From an uncultured Robinsoniella sp. (GTDB lineage Bacteria; Bacillota; Clostridia; Lachnospirales; Lachnospiraceae), in the NCBI GenBank assembly GCA_900540475.1, contig UQGG01000015.1:62001-126000 (forward strand): a stretch of 64,000 nucleotides of DNA, given 5' to 3'. Both the position numbers and the translations under genes were made by a program. Below the pieces are notes generated by a model that ran no database searches, was not told where the DNA came from, and saw only the letters and a program-made list of their open reading frames with translations. Below, piece after piece: positions 15,825 through 24,772 of this stretch; position 1 is the first letter of the stretch, and each line of letters begins with the position of its first letter.

Positions 15825-18302
15825 CGATAAACAGATTGACACATTCCCCTCCACCGTCACAACCCGTTCCATATCCTGCAGAACTCCATTTACCCTTACT
15901 TTTTCTGCATACATCAGCTCTTTCGGCAGCGTAATTTCTGCCTGGTAGCCCTGTGGAATTGTTGCAATCAGCTGAAACTCTTTTTTGTTCTGATACCATT
16001 GTACCTGTACCGGTCCGTCAACGGTTTTATAACCTCCCTTTGCCCATTTGAGTCCACAGGGATGGGGGGCTATTTTTACCTTTCGCTCTATCCGGTCCGG
16101 TATTTCTATACCCAGGAAATCCCTTACCAGGACGACTGCAATGTGGGCACCAAAGCCATGATTTCTACTGTCTGTCCCACCTAATGTTTCCCAGAAAGTA
16201 TGAGGATCTCTGGACACCATATAATTTCCCAGATATTTGATATCTTTTTTCAGCTGCTGGAATTCACCCAGCATACTAAGAACCTCAAGCCTCAGCATAT
16301 AGCCGAAGAAGATCCCAGCATTTCCCAAGGATAAGTGTGCGGTGCCGCGAAACTCTGACGGTGATGGTCCAAGCTGGGTTAAAATACTCTTTGCCAGCTC
16401 AGGTGCACGCTTTTCATCCAGCAAACCGCTCCAGAAATAATAATACTGGGCAGCTTCGCTGTAAAATTTCTTCTCTTTAAGCTGATGGTTTTCTGTAAAA
16501 AGGGAATCAGAAATATATGGAAACATGGTGAATACTTCATGTTTGGCAGCTGTTATGCTTTCGTACATCTCCCGTAAGGTCCGGTAAACCCGTTCTGATT
16601 TCTCCTGAAAACTGTCTTCCTGATACAATTCTCCAATGCGCTTCAGTAAAAACGCATAAAATGCATTTATCGCCGTAGATATAGGCCGGTTATAGTCTTC
16701 CTGATTGGATGCGGACCAGTCCAGGAACAAGGAGCCCGGCAGATCTTCCAATAAGCCCATTTCGTTTTCATACACTGTGATGGCATTCATCCATCCATAG
16801 ACACGGGATTTGTATCTTTCCCGAAGCTCATCATCTTTTGTACGGATGTAATAATCCGTTAATTCCAGCAGAACAAACATATTCCAGGTCGGCATCATGA
16901 CTTCTTCCTGACAGTCTCCGCCGCAACAGCAGCTTGGGAATGAAAATGGCATCATTTTAGTGGGTTCTGCCAGCAGGAAATCTTCCAGCATTGCACGTTC
17001 GATCTTTACGTCTGACAGCAAAACTTGTGCAGCTCTTCCGGTCCAATAGCTGTCTCCTGCCCAGCCGGCACGTTCCCTTTCCGGTGAATCCAGGAAAAAA
17101 CCAAGGGAATTCGTCAGCAAGGTCTGTCTGCCTGACTGGTAAATGCGGTTCAGCAAATCATCGTCACAGCGAAAATCTGCCCGGTACTGATCGGGATGGC
17201 GGTATGAACGCAGATACAGCTTCTTCAGGGTAAAGGTATTTCCTCCGGTTACAATCAGCTTTACATGCTTTAGAAAATGTGCCTCAAACGCTTCAAATGC
17301 ATATTCCCCTCCCTTTGTCTGAACTCTTATTACCCTGTTGACACTATCCGCTTTTGCCGGAACGCCGCCTTCTTCCGTAAGATAATCGTTAAAGAGAATA
17401 TCAATCTGGACCGGATCAGGGCTTTCGAATAAAATCCCGATAAAACCAGTTTCCGCCTCTTCAAAAACAAATTCCAGTCCCGCCGGCGCCGTGTAATTAC
17501 TAAGGATAACAGCACCTTGCTTATCAAAGTTATCTTCTATTTGAATTGTCCCGTCATATGCCGTATTTTTTAACGAGCTGCACTCCACAGAGGGTCTGTA
17601 CAAAACTTTCGTGCCCACGCTGTCATAATACGTTTCCGATTCCCACCAGTCCGTTGCCGGACCGTCAGCAATTCCTTTTTTCATGCTTACCGCCATAGTG
17701 AAAACTGGTGCATCATCTATTTTAAATTCAGGGAGAGATACCCCCCTCTCTAAAAAGGTACAGGGGCGGTTTAACTCTTCACAGACCAGTCCATTGCGGA
17801 TTCCATCTGTCCTCCAGCTGCCATAGCTACGATCCAGTTTATACCATTCCAGCGGCACTCTTCTCCCAAAGGACAGTGTCTCCGTCTCCAGAAACTTCTG
17901 GTTAAAAGTATTACAATCCCATGTTTTGTCTGTAGCAATTACAATCTCACTGCCCTGATATACTTCGGCACACAGGCAGCAGGTCTCAAACGTAGCATAA
18001 TTGTTCTCCCTGGGCGCATATCCCATGACCTCTATGGACAGACGGTTTGTCCCCATTTTTACCAGGCTGTTTATCTTGATCCTGTCCGCTCTAAGATATC
18101 CAAATGGAGCCGGAGCGGGACCATGACTTAAGAAAGTCCCATTTATATATGCCCGATAAAAAACGTGGGCACTGATCAGAAGAATCATCTCCTCCTGTAT
18201 ATCCGAAACTTCAAACGTTTTTGAAAAGCAGGCATATGTGTTTGCTTGCTGCTCCATATCTTTAATAAATATCTGTTTTGCTGCATTAAATATTTCTCCC
18301 AT
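15807..18302 (-). CDS. GH78-like alpha-L-rhamnosidase family glycoside hydrolase
   Basis: An 831-aa enzyme with AAGGAG before the ATG and no signal peptide, so cytoplasmic. The N-terminal beta-sandwich region (FSKTFEV...LLISAHVFYRAYINGTFLSHGPA) is the usual first domain of GH78 rhamnosidases. The (alpha/alpha)6 barrel contains FFLDSPERERAGWAGDSYWTG (around residue 400), where the acidic residues of the DSPERER..GWAGD block are the expected catalytic region, and later WNMFVLLELTDYYI. A C-terminal beta domain ends the protein. It lies 208 bases downstream of the GH106 gene and is likely in the same LacI-controlled operon. Rhamnose release from pectin or flavonoids is the family norm. Confidence 0.85.
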   Translation of the reverse strand: MGEIFNAAKQIFIKDMEQQANTYACFSKTFEVSDIQEEMILLISAHVFYRAYINGTFLSHGPAPAPFGYLRADRIKINSLVKMGTNRLSIEVMGYAPRENNYATFETCCLCAEVYQGSEIVIATDKTWDCNTFNQKFLETETLSFGRRVPLEWYKLDRSYGSWRTDGIRNGLVCEELNRPCTFLERGVSLPEFKIDDAPVFTMAVSMKKGIADGPATDWWESETYYDSVGTKVLYRPSVECSSLKNTAYDGTIQIEDNFDKQGAVILSNYTAPAGLEFVFEEAETGFIGILFESPDPVQIDILFNDYLTEEGGVPAKADSVNRVIRVQTKGGEYAFEAFEAHFLKHVKLIVTGGNTFTLKKLYLRSYRHPDQYRADFRCDDDLLNRIYQSGRQTLLTNSLGFFLDSPERERAGWAGDSYWTGRAAQVLLSDVKIERAMLEDFLLAEPTKMMPFSFPSCCCGGDCQEEVMMPTWNMFVLLELTDYYIRTKDDELRERYKSRVYGWMNAITVYENEMGLLEDLPGSLFLDWSASNQEDYNRPISTAINAFYAFLLKRIGELYQEDSFQEKSERVYRTLREMYESITAAKHEVFTMFPYISDSLFTENHQLKEKKFYSEAAQYYYFWSGLLDEKRAPELAKSILTQLGPSPSEFRGTAHLSLGNAGIFFGYMLRLEVLSMLGEFQQLKKDIKYLGNYMVSRDPHTFWETLGGTDSRNHGFGAHIAVVLVRDFLGIEIPDRIERKVKIAPHPCGLKWAKGGYKTVDGPVQVQWYQNKKEFQLIATIPQGYQAEITLPKELMYAEKVRVNGVLQDMERVVTVEGNVSICLSLQSVF

Positions 18303-18390
18303 ATCACTTCTCCTTTTTCTTTTAGTTTAATCGCATTAGACTAATTAATTTAATTATTTAATATCTTATAAGTCATTTCGCGACCCAAAT

Positions 18391-18495
18391 ATTTATATCT
18401 TGTGTATTAATGCCACGTATTTAAATTACCTATTTATATCACACATTTATATCTTCTTTTTGAATTACCTATTTATATCTCCTATTTAAATCAAA
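18391..18495. repeat. about 40-bp AT-rich tandem repeat, 2.5 units
   Basis: Units begin ATTTATATC at 18391, 18432 and 18471 and the first two end AATTACCT. They lie between the GH106 stop (18511) and the GH78 start (18302), in the transcribed spacer. The rest of that 208-base spacer is AT-rich with no other signal. Confidence 0.6.
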
Positions 18496-18510
18496 CCTTT
18501 ACATAAACCT

Positions 18511-21500
18511 CTATTCCATTCCGTCCTCAGAAACTCGATAAAATTCCGGTTCTCCCATAATGCCCTGTGGATAAAGAACATAGGCATCCGACCATTCTTT
18601 TCCCTGAGTCAGAAAATTATCCGGACCGTAGGCAATGGATTTTGCCGGCAGCTGATGAAGCGGTCCAAAGGTATTTCTTCTGGTAAGAAACAGCTGAATT
18701 TCTTTTAATCCGTGGATATCTGCCTCATAGGGAGCAAATGCAATGGTCTTTTCCTCTTCTCCGATGAACTTCAGGCATGCACCTTCCCATTTTGGTATCT
18801 TTATCTGAACGTATTCTTTATCCAGTCCTTCTATTTCTTCTATCAAATACGAAAGCCGTCCGCTGTAAAATGGCAGACCCTGGTAAGTGATATCGCCGAT
18901 GGAAAGCTTTTCCGGCAATAAAGTCAGCTTTGCAAATGCTTCCTGTTCATCTATTTTCACACCAAATTCACCCAGCAGATAAACTGCCTCCACGCCACAT
19001 GTTCTGTAATAATCACAGTCCAGACACAATTCGTTTTTCCCCGGCTGAAGCAGAGATCCGAGTATATTAATTTTGTCAAAGCAGATATCCAGCCACTTCC
19101 CGTTAGATTTAATTATAACAGGCTGCCCGTTAATTCTTATTTCCAATATATGTTCCAGATCTTCCACTGCAACCGCCAGGCTTTCCGGTATATGTTCAGC
19201 TTCAAATTTATAACAGAGTCTGATACGTCCAAGGGCTACGCTGCTGCTGCCATATTTATTTTCATACCAGGGCTGCAGCATCTCGCCTCCCCGGTGTGGA
19301 ATACCATAGAGATCCCGTAATTTCTGATCGGCTTTCAGAACTTCCATATAGGGGATCACTTCACCCGTTTCTGTCTCTATCGATACCTTATCCAGTACAC
19401 AGATATTTGCTTCTCCCAATTGATAGAAAAACTTATGGTTATCGCAGGCAATCCGGTTATATTTTAAATGCTTCTGTTTTCCTTCCGCCAGATCTCTCTT
19501 CTTTGCCGTTACAACATACAGCTTTTCTCCGCCTTTTTCTATATCAGTCTTTACAAAAATCCTGCCTTCTTCCTGGTATTGCTCCGGAACTGAAACCTGC
19601 CCCGTTCTTGCATCCCATAATTCAGCCGATTCTCCCTCGCCCAGGCAGATGGTCAGATCCCGGTATCCTTCCTTCCGGTTAACATTGAGCAGCATAACGG
19701 ACTTAGTTCCGCCATCCAGCCGAACCTGGGCAAAGATATATTCTTCCCCTTGTCCCTGTACGCCGATTTCATTACCGCTTCTGCATGCCTCTGCAATATC
19801 TTCACTCCGAAATGGTATGGAAATGACTGCTGCGGCAAGCTTTTTGCTTCTGTCAGAAAGTACCGTGTCCACATATTCCGGTATGCCGCCTGTAAAAATA
19901 ACCGTTCCTCCCTGTTTTGCAAATTCTTCTAACAGCTCCAGGGTGGATGAACGGATCACTTCCATGCCCGCCGCAAGTACTTTTTTGTAAGCACATTTTC
20001 CTACGAAAAGCCTGCCATTTTCTACTCTGCCGTGACGGGATAAGAGATCTTCTTCCCCATAATCAAAGTCTATTCTGTTCTTCACTAAAGTATGGAAGAC
20101 CTGACGGTATTGCTCTTCTAATTTCAATATTCCCGAATCTCTGGCTTCCAGACCGGAAAAAGCCCCGGAGTACGCCCTTGCCCATACGCTTTCAATGGGA
20201 TTTAATACCAGGAGCTCCTGATCCGGCTCTCCTTCTGATAAAAAAGTATGGATTCTGGAATAATAATCTTCCAGATAATGATACTCCCCATACCAGGCTG
20301 ACTGATGGAAGATACTTGCGGGGAAATCTCTCTTCGCCTCACCTTTCATGGTATACCACGATAAATGGGGACATCTTAGATTGATGCCAAGTAACGCCTG
20401 CCAGTCCCCTACATTCTTATAAGCCTCAAAGTTCATCTGCCAGCCAGTACAGCCGTATAATTCTGACAGAATCCACCTTTTATCCAGCTGACGCGCCACC
20501 GATACCACCTGTTTTACGATCCACCAGCATTCGTTTTCTTCCGTAAGCACATCGACTCCGGGATAATCCATATATTCATAAAAGCGCATCAGAGAACCTT
20601 GCATAACTGTCTGTGTGGTCAGAGAGTCCTCATGAAGCACATGTCCGGTGAATTTCAGCTGATGTTCCTGACACCAGCGCTGCATCGGTATTGCAAAATT
20701 CTCCAGGAACAGTTCCTGGCAAAGTTCAATATAGTCTCTGGATACCTTCCGTATCCGGTTTTCCTCCCTGATCAAAAACAGTTCTAAGAGATGTTCTTTT
20801 AAATCATACCCAAATCTTTTTTGGAATTCTTCAAACAGCCCCGGCGTATAGGGAACTGCATTTTCCCTTCCTTCGGAAAAGGTAGAAAATAAAGCGCCTC
20901 TGTGAGGCTCATCCGTGAAAATTCCGGTAATAGATGATCCCAGATTTCCTTCACAGGACCTGGCATATGCGTTGTGGGTCACATCCAGGTAACGTTCTAC
21001 GCTTGCCTGATCCATTGTGTTCAGATAGGTAAAACCATTATACACATCCTTACATTCTGAATACCTGGTTCGAAAAATAACCTCTGTTTCTCCCGCTAAA
21101 GGCAGTTCGTCATCCTTCAATATTCTTTCTTCTCTGTACCCCGAATCCGTTATTCTGCAGGCAAAGCGAATTATGGTATTCAACCTGTCAGCGGAGTTAT
21201 CCTGGGACTTGCTGCCCGTCTGCTTCTGTAGTGGCATATTTACGCCGGGTGGCACCAGCACCATTTCCAGGAACATGGCACGGAACGCCTCGTCTTCTGT
21301 TACCATTCCTCCCGCACTGCCTGAGGGCCAGCGGTCCTCATCATAAAGCCAGGATTCCATTCCCTGTTTTTCTCCATAACCAGCACATGTATTGGTAAGT
21401 TCAAACCACTCTTTCCCCAGATATTCTGTCTCCAATCCGGTTCTGGAATGCATAAAATAACCACCAAATCCCATTTCCTTCATTATATCGATCTGGCGTA

Positions 21501-21603
21501 AAAGCTCTTGTTCCTCAAGTTTTCCGTTCCACGCCCAAAAGGGCTTCCCCCGGTACTCTGCGGGTGGGTCTGAAAATAATTTCTGTTTTTCTTCCATTGT
21601 CAT
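18511..21603 (-). CDS. GH106-like glycosyl hydrolase (alpha-L-rhamnosidase type)
   Basis: A 1030-aa cytoplasmic enzyme; GAGGAG lies seven bases before the ATG. The N-terminus (PPAEYRGKPFWAWNGKLEEQ followed by IDIMKEMGFGGYFMHSRTGL) is the hallmark of the GH106-like family in Firmicutes. Other family blocks are SWLYDEDRWPSGSAGG (~85-100), GIFTDEPHRGALF (~230) and ELYGCTGWQMNFEAYKNVGDWQ-like (~390). The C-terminal third is beta-rich, with a carbohydrate-binding-like fold implied by CYKFEAEHIPESLAVAVED. A LacI-type operator at 21634-21653 lies just upstream. It probably removes rhamnose from pectic oligosaccharides together with the downstream GH78. Confidence 0.82.
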   Translation of the reverse strand: MTMEEKQKLFSDPPAEYRGKPFWAWNGKLEEQELLRQIDIMKEMGFGGYFMHSRTGLETEYLGKEWFELTNTCAGYGEKQGMESWLYDEDRWPSGSAGGMVTEDEAFRAMFLEMVLVPPGVNMPLQKQTGSKSQDNSADRLNTIIRFACRITDSGYREERILKDDELPLAGETEVIFRTRYSECKDVYNGFTYLNTMDQASVERYLDVTHNAYARSCEGNLGSSITGIFTDEPHRGALFSTFSEGRENAVPYTPGLFEEFQKRFGYDLKEHLLELFLIREENRIRKVSRDYIELCQELFLENFAIPMQRWCQEHQLKFTGHVLHEDSLTTQTVMQGSLMRFYEYMDYPGVDVLTEENECWWIVKQVVSVARQLDKRWILSELYGCTGWQMNFEAYKNVGDWQALLGINLRCPHLSWYTMKGEAKRDFPASIFHQSAWYGEYHYLEDYYSRIHTFLSEGEPDQELLVLNPIESVWARAYSGAFSGLEARDSGILKLEEQYRQVFHTLVKNRIDFDYGEEDLLSRHGRVENGRLFVGKCAYKKVLAAGMEVIRSSTLELLEEFAKQGGTVIFTGGIPEYVDTVLSDRSKKLAAAVISIPFRSEDIAEACRSGNEIGVQGQGEEYIFAQVRLDGGTKSVMLLNVNRKEGYRDLTICLGEGESAELWDARTGQVSVPEQYQEEGRIFVKTDIEKGGEKLYVVTAKKRDLAEGKQKHLKYNRIACDNHKFFYQLGEANICVLDKVSIETETGEVIPYMEVLKADQKLRDLYGIPHRGGEMLQPWYENKYGSSSVALGRIRLCYKFEAEHIPESLAVAVEDLEHILEIRINGQPVIIKSNGKWLDICFDKINILGSLLQPGKNELCLDCDYYRTCGVEAVYLLGEFGVKIDEQEAFAKLTLLPEKLSIGDITYQGLPFYSGRLSYLIEEIEGLDKEYVQIKIPKWEGACLKFIGEEEKTIAFAPYEADIHGLKEIQLFLTRRNTFGPLHQLPAKSIAYGPDNFLTQGKEWSDAYVLYPQGIMGEPEFYRVSEDGME

Positions 21604-21633
21604 ACGCGTTCTCCTCTTTACATTACAGTTTCT

Positions 21634-21653
21634 ACTACTCGTATAGCGATTTT
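21634..21653. promoter_or_regulatory. LacI-type operator upstream of the GH106 gene
   Basis: Read on the minus strand this is AAATCGCTATACGAGTAG, matching the sites at 22918-22937 and 23040-23056 near the adjacent LacI gene (common core GC-A-ACG...TA). It suggests that GH106-GH78 belongs to the regulon of the LacI protein 21860-22870. Confidence 0.6.
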
Positions 21654-21670
21654 ATTTAGAAATTCCCATA

Positions 21671-21821
21671 CAATCCTCATGCAATACCTTTTCAATACTC
21701 AATGCCCTTGCAATCCTCATGCAATACCTTTTCAAAACCTCAATGCCCTTGCAATCCACTTATAATACCTTTGCAATATCGCGATGCCCTTGCAATACTC
21801 TTTCAAATAATAAAATACCCG
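21671..21821. repeat. 40-41-bp tandem repeat, three units plus a partial fourth
   Basis: Units at 21671-21710, 21711-21751 and 21752-21792 start CAATCC and end ATGCCCTTG, with a decayed fourth copy from 21793. They fill the spacer between the LacI stop (21860) and GH106 (21603). Units 1 and 2 differ by only a few bases, so the array is fairly young. A small palindrome (ACTGCCAGGCAGT, 21846-21858) abuts the LacI stop. Confidence 0.8.
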
Positions 21822-21859
21822 TTAAAATAATACGCTTCTATCCGGTACTGCCAGGCAGT

Positions 21860-22870
21860 CTATCTGACTCCCGGCTTTGTTGTAGTACTGCGTACCTTTA
21901 GCTCTACAGTCACTTTTTCATGTTTGATTTCTCCTGTTTTTATCTGGCGGTATAACAATGCAAAAGCATCTCTGCCCAGCTTTTCTTTATCAATTCCGAT
22001 GGTTGTTAATGGGGGAATCATGGCGGAAGCGAGCATAATGTCATCACAGCCGATCACGGATATATCCTCCGGCACTTTGATACCACTCTGGTGAAATTCC
22101 TGGATGGCACCCAAAGCCATCAGATCATTTGTACAGACAGCCGCTGTCACCGGCATTCCCTGCCGTATAATTTCCTGTGCCATTTCCTTACCGGTTTCCA
22201 AATCGGAATGGTATGGCGGTTTTCCTTCCACTAACAGTATATCGGATTGATGTAGTCCCAGTTTATTTGCAGCCCTTTTAAATCCGTCGATCCTGGTATC
22301 GTATTGTACCTGATTCCCGAAGCAGCTAAAGTAAGCAATCCTGCGGTGCCCGGATTCTGTCAGATGTGTAAGCGCCTGTTCCATTCCGGATACATAATCA
22401 TTCTCAATGGATGCAATCTGATCCGGCACCTGGTTTCCACTGATTACAACCTTAATGTCATTGTCAACCAGCTTCTTCACATTCTCCATCTGATAATGGG
22501 TGGGATTGGCAAATATTACGGCTCCGTCTACGTGGCGGCGTACCAGATTCTCCAGATAATGATCCAGGTTCCCTTCTCCGGAACAAATGCTTACAAAGTA
22601 TCCTTTTTCTAAAGCACTCTGTTCAAACGCCCTTGCTATTTCTCCATAAAAGGGATTGCCGATATCGCTTAGAATCAGGGCTAACTGCATAGTCTGGTTA
22701 GTCACCAGCCCCCTGGCAATCAGATCCGGCTGGTAATTTAATGCTTCCACAGCATCCATTACTTTCTGCCTGGTCTTTTCGGAAATCTGCCTGGAATTAT
22801 TCAATACATATGATACGGTTGCCGGAGCTACCCCCGCTGCTCTTGCTACATCTGATCTGGTTACTTTCAT
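21860..22870 (-). CDS. LacI family transcriptional regulator
   Basis: A 336-aa repressor. The DNA-binding headpiece VTRSDVARAAGVAPATVSYV (residues 3-22) is followed by the hinge helix NYQPDLIARGLVTNQ and a periplasmic-binding-protein-type sensor domain (LALILSDIGNPFYGEIARAF; C-terminal IPPLTTIGIDKEKLGRDAFALL). AAAGGAT precedes the ATG. Near-identical sites lie over its own promoter and next to GH43 and GH106, so it should repress itself and those three glycosidase genes until a pectin- or xylan-derived sugar binds. The effector sugar is not deducible. Confidence 0.93.
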   Translation of the reverse strand: MKVTRSDVARAAGVAPATVSYVLNNSRQISEKTRQKVMDAVEALNYQPDLIARGLVTNQTMQLALILSDIGNPFYGEIARAFEQSALEKGYFVSICSGEGNLDHYLENLVRRHVDGAVIFANPTHYQMENVKKLVDNDIKVVISGNQVPDQIASIENDYVSGMEQALTHLTESGHRRIAYFSCFGNQVQYDTRIDGFKRAANKLGLHQSDILLVEGKPPYHSDLETGKEMAQEIIRQGMPVTAAVCTNDLMALGAIQEFHQSGIKVPEDISVIGCDDIMLASAMIPPLTTIGIDKEKLGRDAFALLYRQIKTGEIKHEKVTVELKVRSTTTKPGVR

Positions 22871-22917
22871 GGTTTTTTATCCTTTACTTATGTGACGGAA
22901 TCCATCACTGATTTTCA

Positions 22918-22969
22918 GCTATACGTGTCGCTATAACCTTATTATAAGAGAGAGATAAGAAAGCGTCAA
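22918..22969 (-). promoter_or_regulatory. lacI promoter with overlapping operator
   Basis: On the minus strand, TTGACG (22964-22969) and TATAAT (22941-22946) have a 17-bp spacer. The operator ATAGCGACACGTATAG (about 22918-22937) lies directly downstream over the start point, which fits autorepression. Confidence 0.7.
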
Positions 22970-23003
22970 GTAAACTTAAATCAAGAAACATTCTGATTTT
23001 GTA

Positions 23004-23056
23004 TTGACTTTCTCTCATGGATGTGCTATGTTTTTAAAAATCGCTACACGTATAAC
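23004..23056 (+). promoter_or_regulatory. GH43 promoter with overlapping LacI operator
   Basis: TTGACT (23004-23009) and TATGTT (23027-23032) have a 17-bp spacer. The operator ATCGCTACACGTATAAC (23040-23056) is at about +3 to +18. The core ACACGTATA is shared with the lacI operator. Confidence 0.68.
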
Positions 23057-23079
23057 AGTAAAAAGAAAGGACAAACCAT

Positions 23080-24615
23080 ATGAACTATCAAAACCCAATT
23101 TTAAAAGGATTCACCCCAGACCCAAGCATCTGCCGCGTGGGAGATGACTACTATCTGGTCACATCATCCTTTGAATATTTCCCTGCTATTCCAGTCTACC
23201 ACAGCAGAGATCTGGTAAACTGGCAGTTAATCAGTTACTGTCTGGACCGGGACTCCCAGGTGGATTTGCTGCACCGAACCTCATATATCCCCATCCCTGA
23301 CAATGCCAGCGGCGGAATCTATGCCCCCTCCCTGTGCTTTGAAGACGGGATTTTTTATCTGACTGTCACCAATGTCTCCAACGGAGGGAATTTTATCGTA
23401 ACCGCCAGAGATATAACAGGTCCCTGGTCGGATCCTGTGTTTGTAAAACAGGGCGGCATCGATCCTTCTCTTTTCTTCGAAGACGGACACGTTTACTTCT
23501 CCACCTCTGCACTGATCAGGGGAACCCATGGTATCTATCTCTGCGAAATTGATGTCCGGACAGGCGAAATGCTGACAGACAGCTGTTTGATTTCCAGAGG
23601 GAACGGCGGTATTGCACCAGAAGGCCCGCATATTTTCAAGAAAGACGGCTGGTACTATCTGCTTATGGCTGAGGGAGGAACCAGCTATGGGCACATGGTC
23701 ACGATCCTGCGCAGCAAGGACATTTACGGACCTTATGAAAGCTGTCCCCGCAATCCCGTACTCTCCCATAAAGATTCCGATTCCTCCATTCAGTGCGTTG
23801 GACACGGACATATGGTAACCGATCCTGCCGGCAACTGGTGGATGGTTTGTCTTGGAATCCGCCAGTTAGGTCCTTCCCTGCATAATCTGGGCCGCGAAAC
23901 TTTCCTCACACCCCTTTACTGGGATGAAGAAGGCTGGCCCGTAATCGGTAAGAACGGAACCATTGATTACACCATGGACGGACCCATCACATCCCCGCAG
24001 CTTCCGGAAATAACTTCTTTTACAGATTCTTTCCGGGATAATGTGATAAACCTGCAGTACAATTTCATCAAAAATCCAAACCGTTCTGATTATCAGATCC
24101 ATACAGACGGCCAATATTTGGAAATGAGGGATCCAACAGGGGTATCCCTGTCTACCCGTACAAAAAGCCCGGCATTTCTTGGAATCCGGCAGAAAGAATT
24201 CTGTTCCGAGGCAGAGTGTGTAGTCTTAAATCACTTCACTCCGGGGCAAAAAACCGGTATCACTGCCTATTACAATGATTCTTATCACTATGACCTCTAC
24301 CTGGAGAAATCAGACACCGGATATCAGGTATGCCTGCGCAGGCAGGTGCATGATCTGGAAGTAATTACGTCCCAGCCCATAGAAAAAGAATTCAAGCAGA
24401 TGCATCTGAAAATCGTCGCAGACCGGAACTTTTATACATTTCTATATGGTACAGACGGAGCTGCCTGCACAACACTTGGTAAGGGAATGACCGCCGGACT
24501 TTGCTCGGAAGGAACTTATTCATTGACCTTTGTAGGCACCTACCTGGGGATGTTCACTGAGTGCGGAATCGGTCATTTTGATTCCTTCACCTGTCAGTTT
24601 AAACCAGAATCATAA
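23080..24615 (+). CDS. GH43 family beta-xylosidase / arabinofuranosidase
   Basis: A 511-aa five-bladed propeller enzyme plus a C-terminal beta-sandwich (roughly residues 325-511), the XynB-like architecture. Catalytic residues are visible: base Asp14 in FTPDPSICR, pKa-modulating Asp128 in GGIDPSLFFED, acid Glu181 in APEGPHIF. GAAAGGAC precedes the ATG; no signal peptide, so it acts on imported oligosaccharides. It is divergent from LacI with an operator over its promoter. The C-terminus (CQFKPES) lies in an imperfect duplication that spans the stop codon (24588-24638). Confidence 0.92.
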   Translation: MNYQNPILKGFTPDPSICRVGDDYYLVTSSFEYFPAIPVYHSRDLVNWQLISYCLDRDSQVDLLHRTSYIPIPDNASGGIYAPSLCFEDGIFYLTVTNVSNGGNFIVTARDITGPWSDPVFVKQGGIDPSLFFEDGHVYFSTSALIRGTHGIYLCEIDVRTGEMLTDSCLISRGNGGIAPEGPHIFKKDGWYYLLMAEGGTSYGHMVTILRSKDIYGPYESCPRNPVLSHKDSDSSIQCVGHGHMVTDPAGNWWMVCLGIRQLGPSLHNLGRETFLTPLYWDEEGWPVIGKNGTIDYTMDGPITSPQLPEITSFTDSFRDNVINLQYNFIKNPNRSDYQIHTDGQYLEMRDPTGVSLSTRTKSPAFLGIRQKEFCSEAECVVLNHFTPGQKTGITAYYNDSYHYDLYLEKSDTGYQVCLRRQVHDLEVITSQPIEKEFKQMHLKIVADRNFYTFLYGTDGAACTTLGKGMTAGLCSEGTYSLTFVGTYLGMFTECGIGHFDSFTCQFKPES

Positions 24616-24638
24616 CCTGACAGTTCAAACCAGAACAT
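24588..24638. repeat. imperfect 25-bp direct duplication across the GH43 stop codon
   Basis: CACCTGTCAGTTTAAACCAG (start of copy 1, 24588-24613) is repeated as AACCTGACAGTTCAAACCAG (copy 2, 24614-24638). The second copy lies after the TAA. Confidence 0.65.
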
Positions 24639-24691
24639 TATTCCAGTTTTTTCCAAGTCATAATATGGTTCGTCTCACAGCCGGAATTCCA

Positions 24692-24727
24692 GATACAGTC
24701 GGCACAGCTAACTGCACCGACTGTATC
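24692..24727. terminator. hairpin between convergent GH43 and GH2 genes
   Basis: An 11-bp perfect stem (GATACAGTCGG 24692-24702; CCGACTGTATC 24717-24727), extended by further pairing in the loop. There is no T-run on either side, so its activity as an intrinsic terminator is doubtful. Confidence 0.4.
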
Positions 24728-24772
24728 CGCTGTCAGAGCATGTCTATTACCCATCTCAGCCAGGATTGTGAA

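Noticed and set aside
21671..21821. CRISPR array
   Set aside because: Units are directly adjacent 40-41-bp repeats with no unique spacers, and no cas genes are present.
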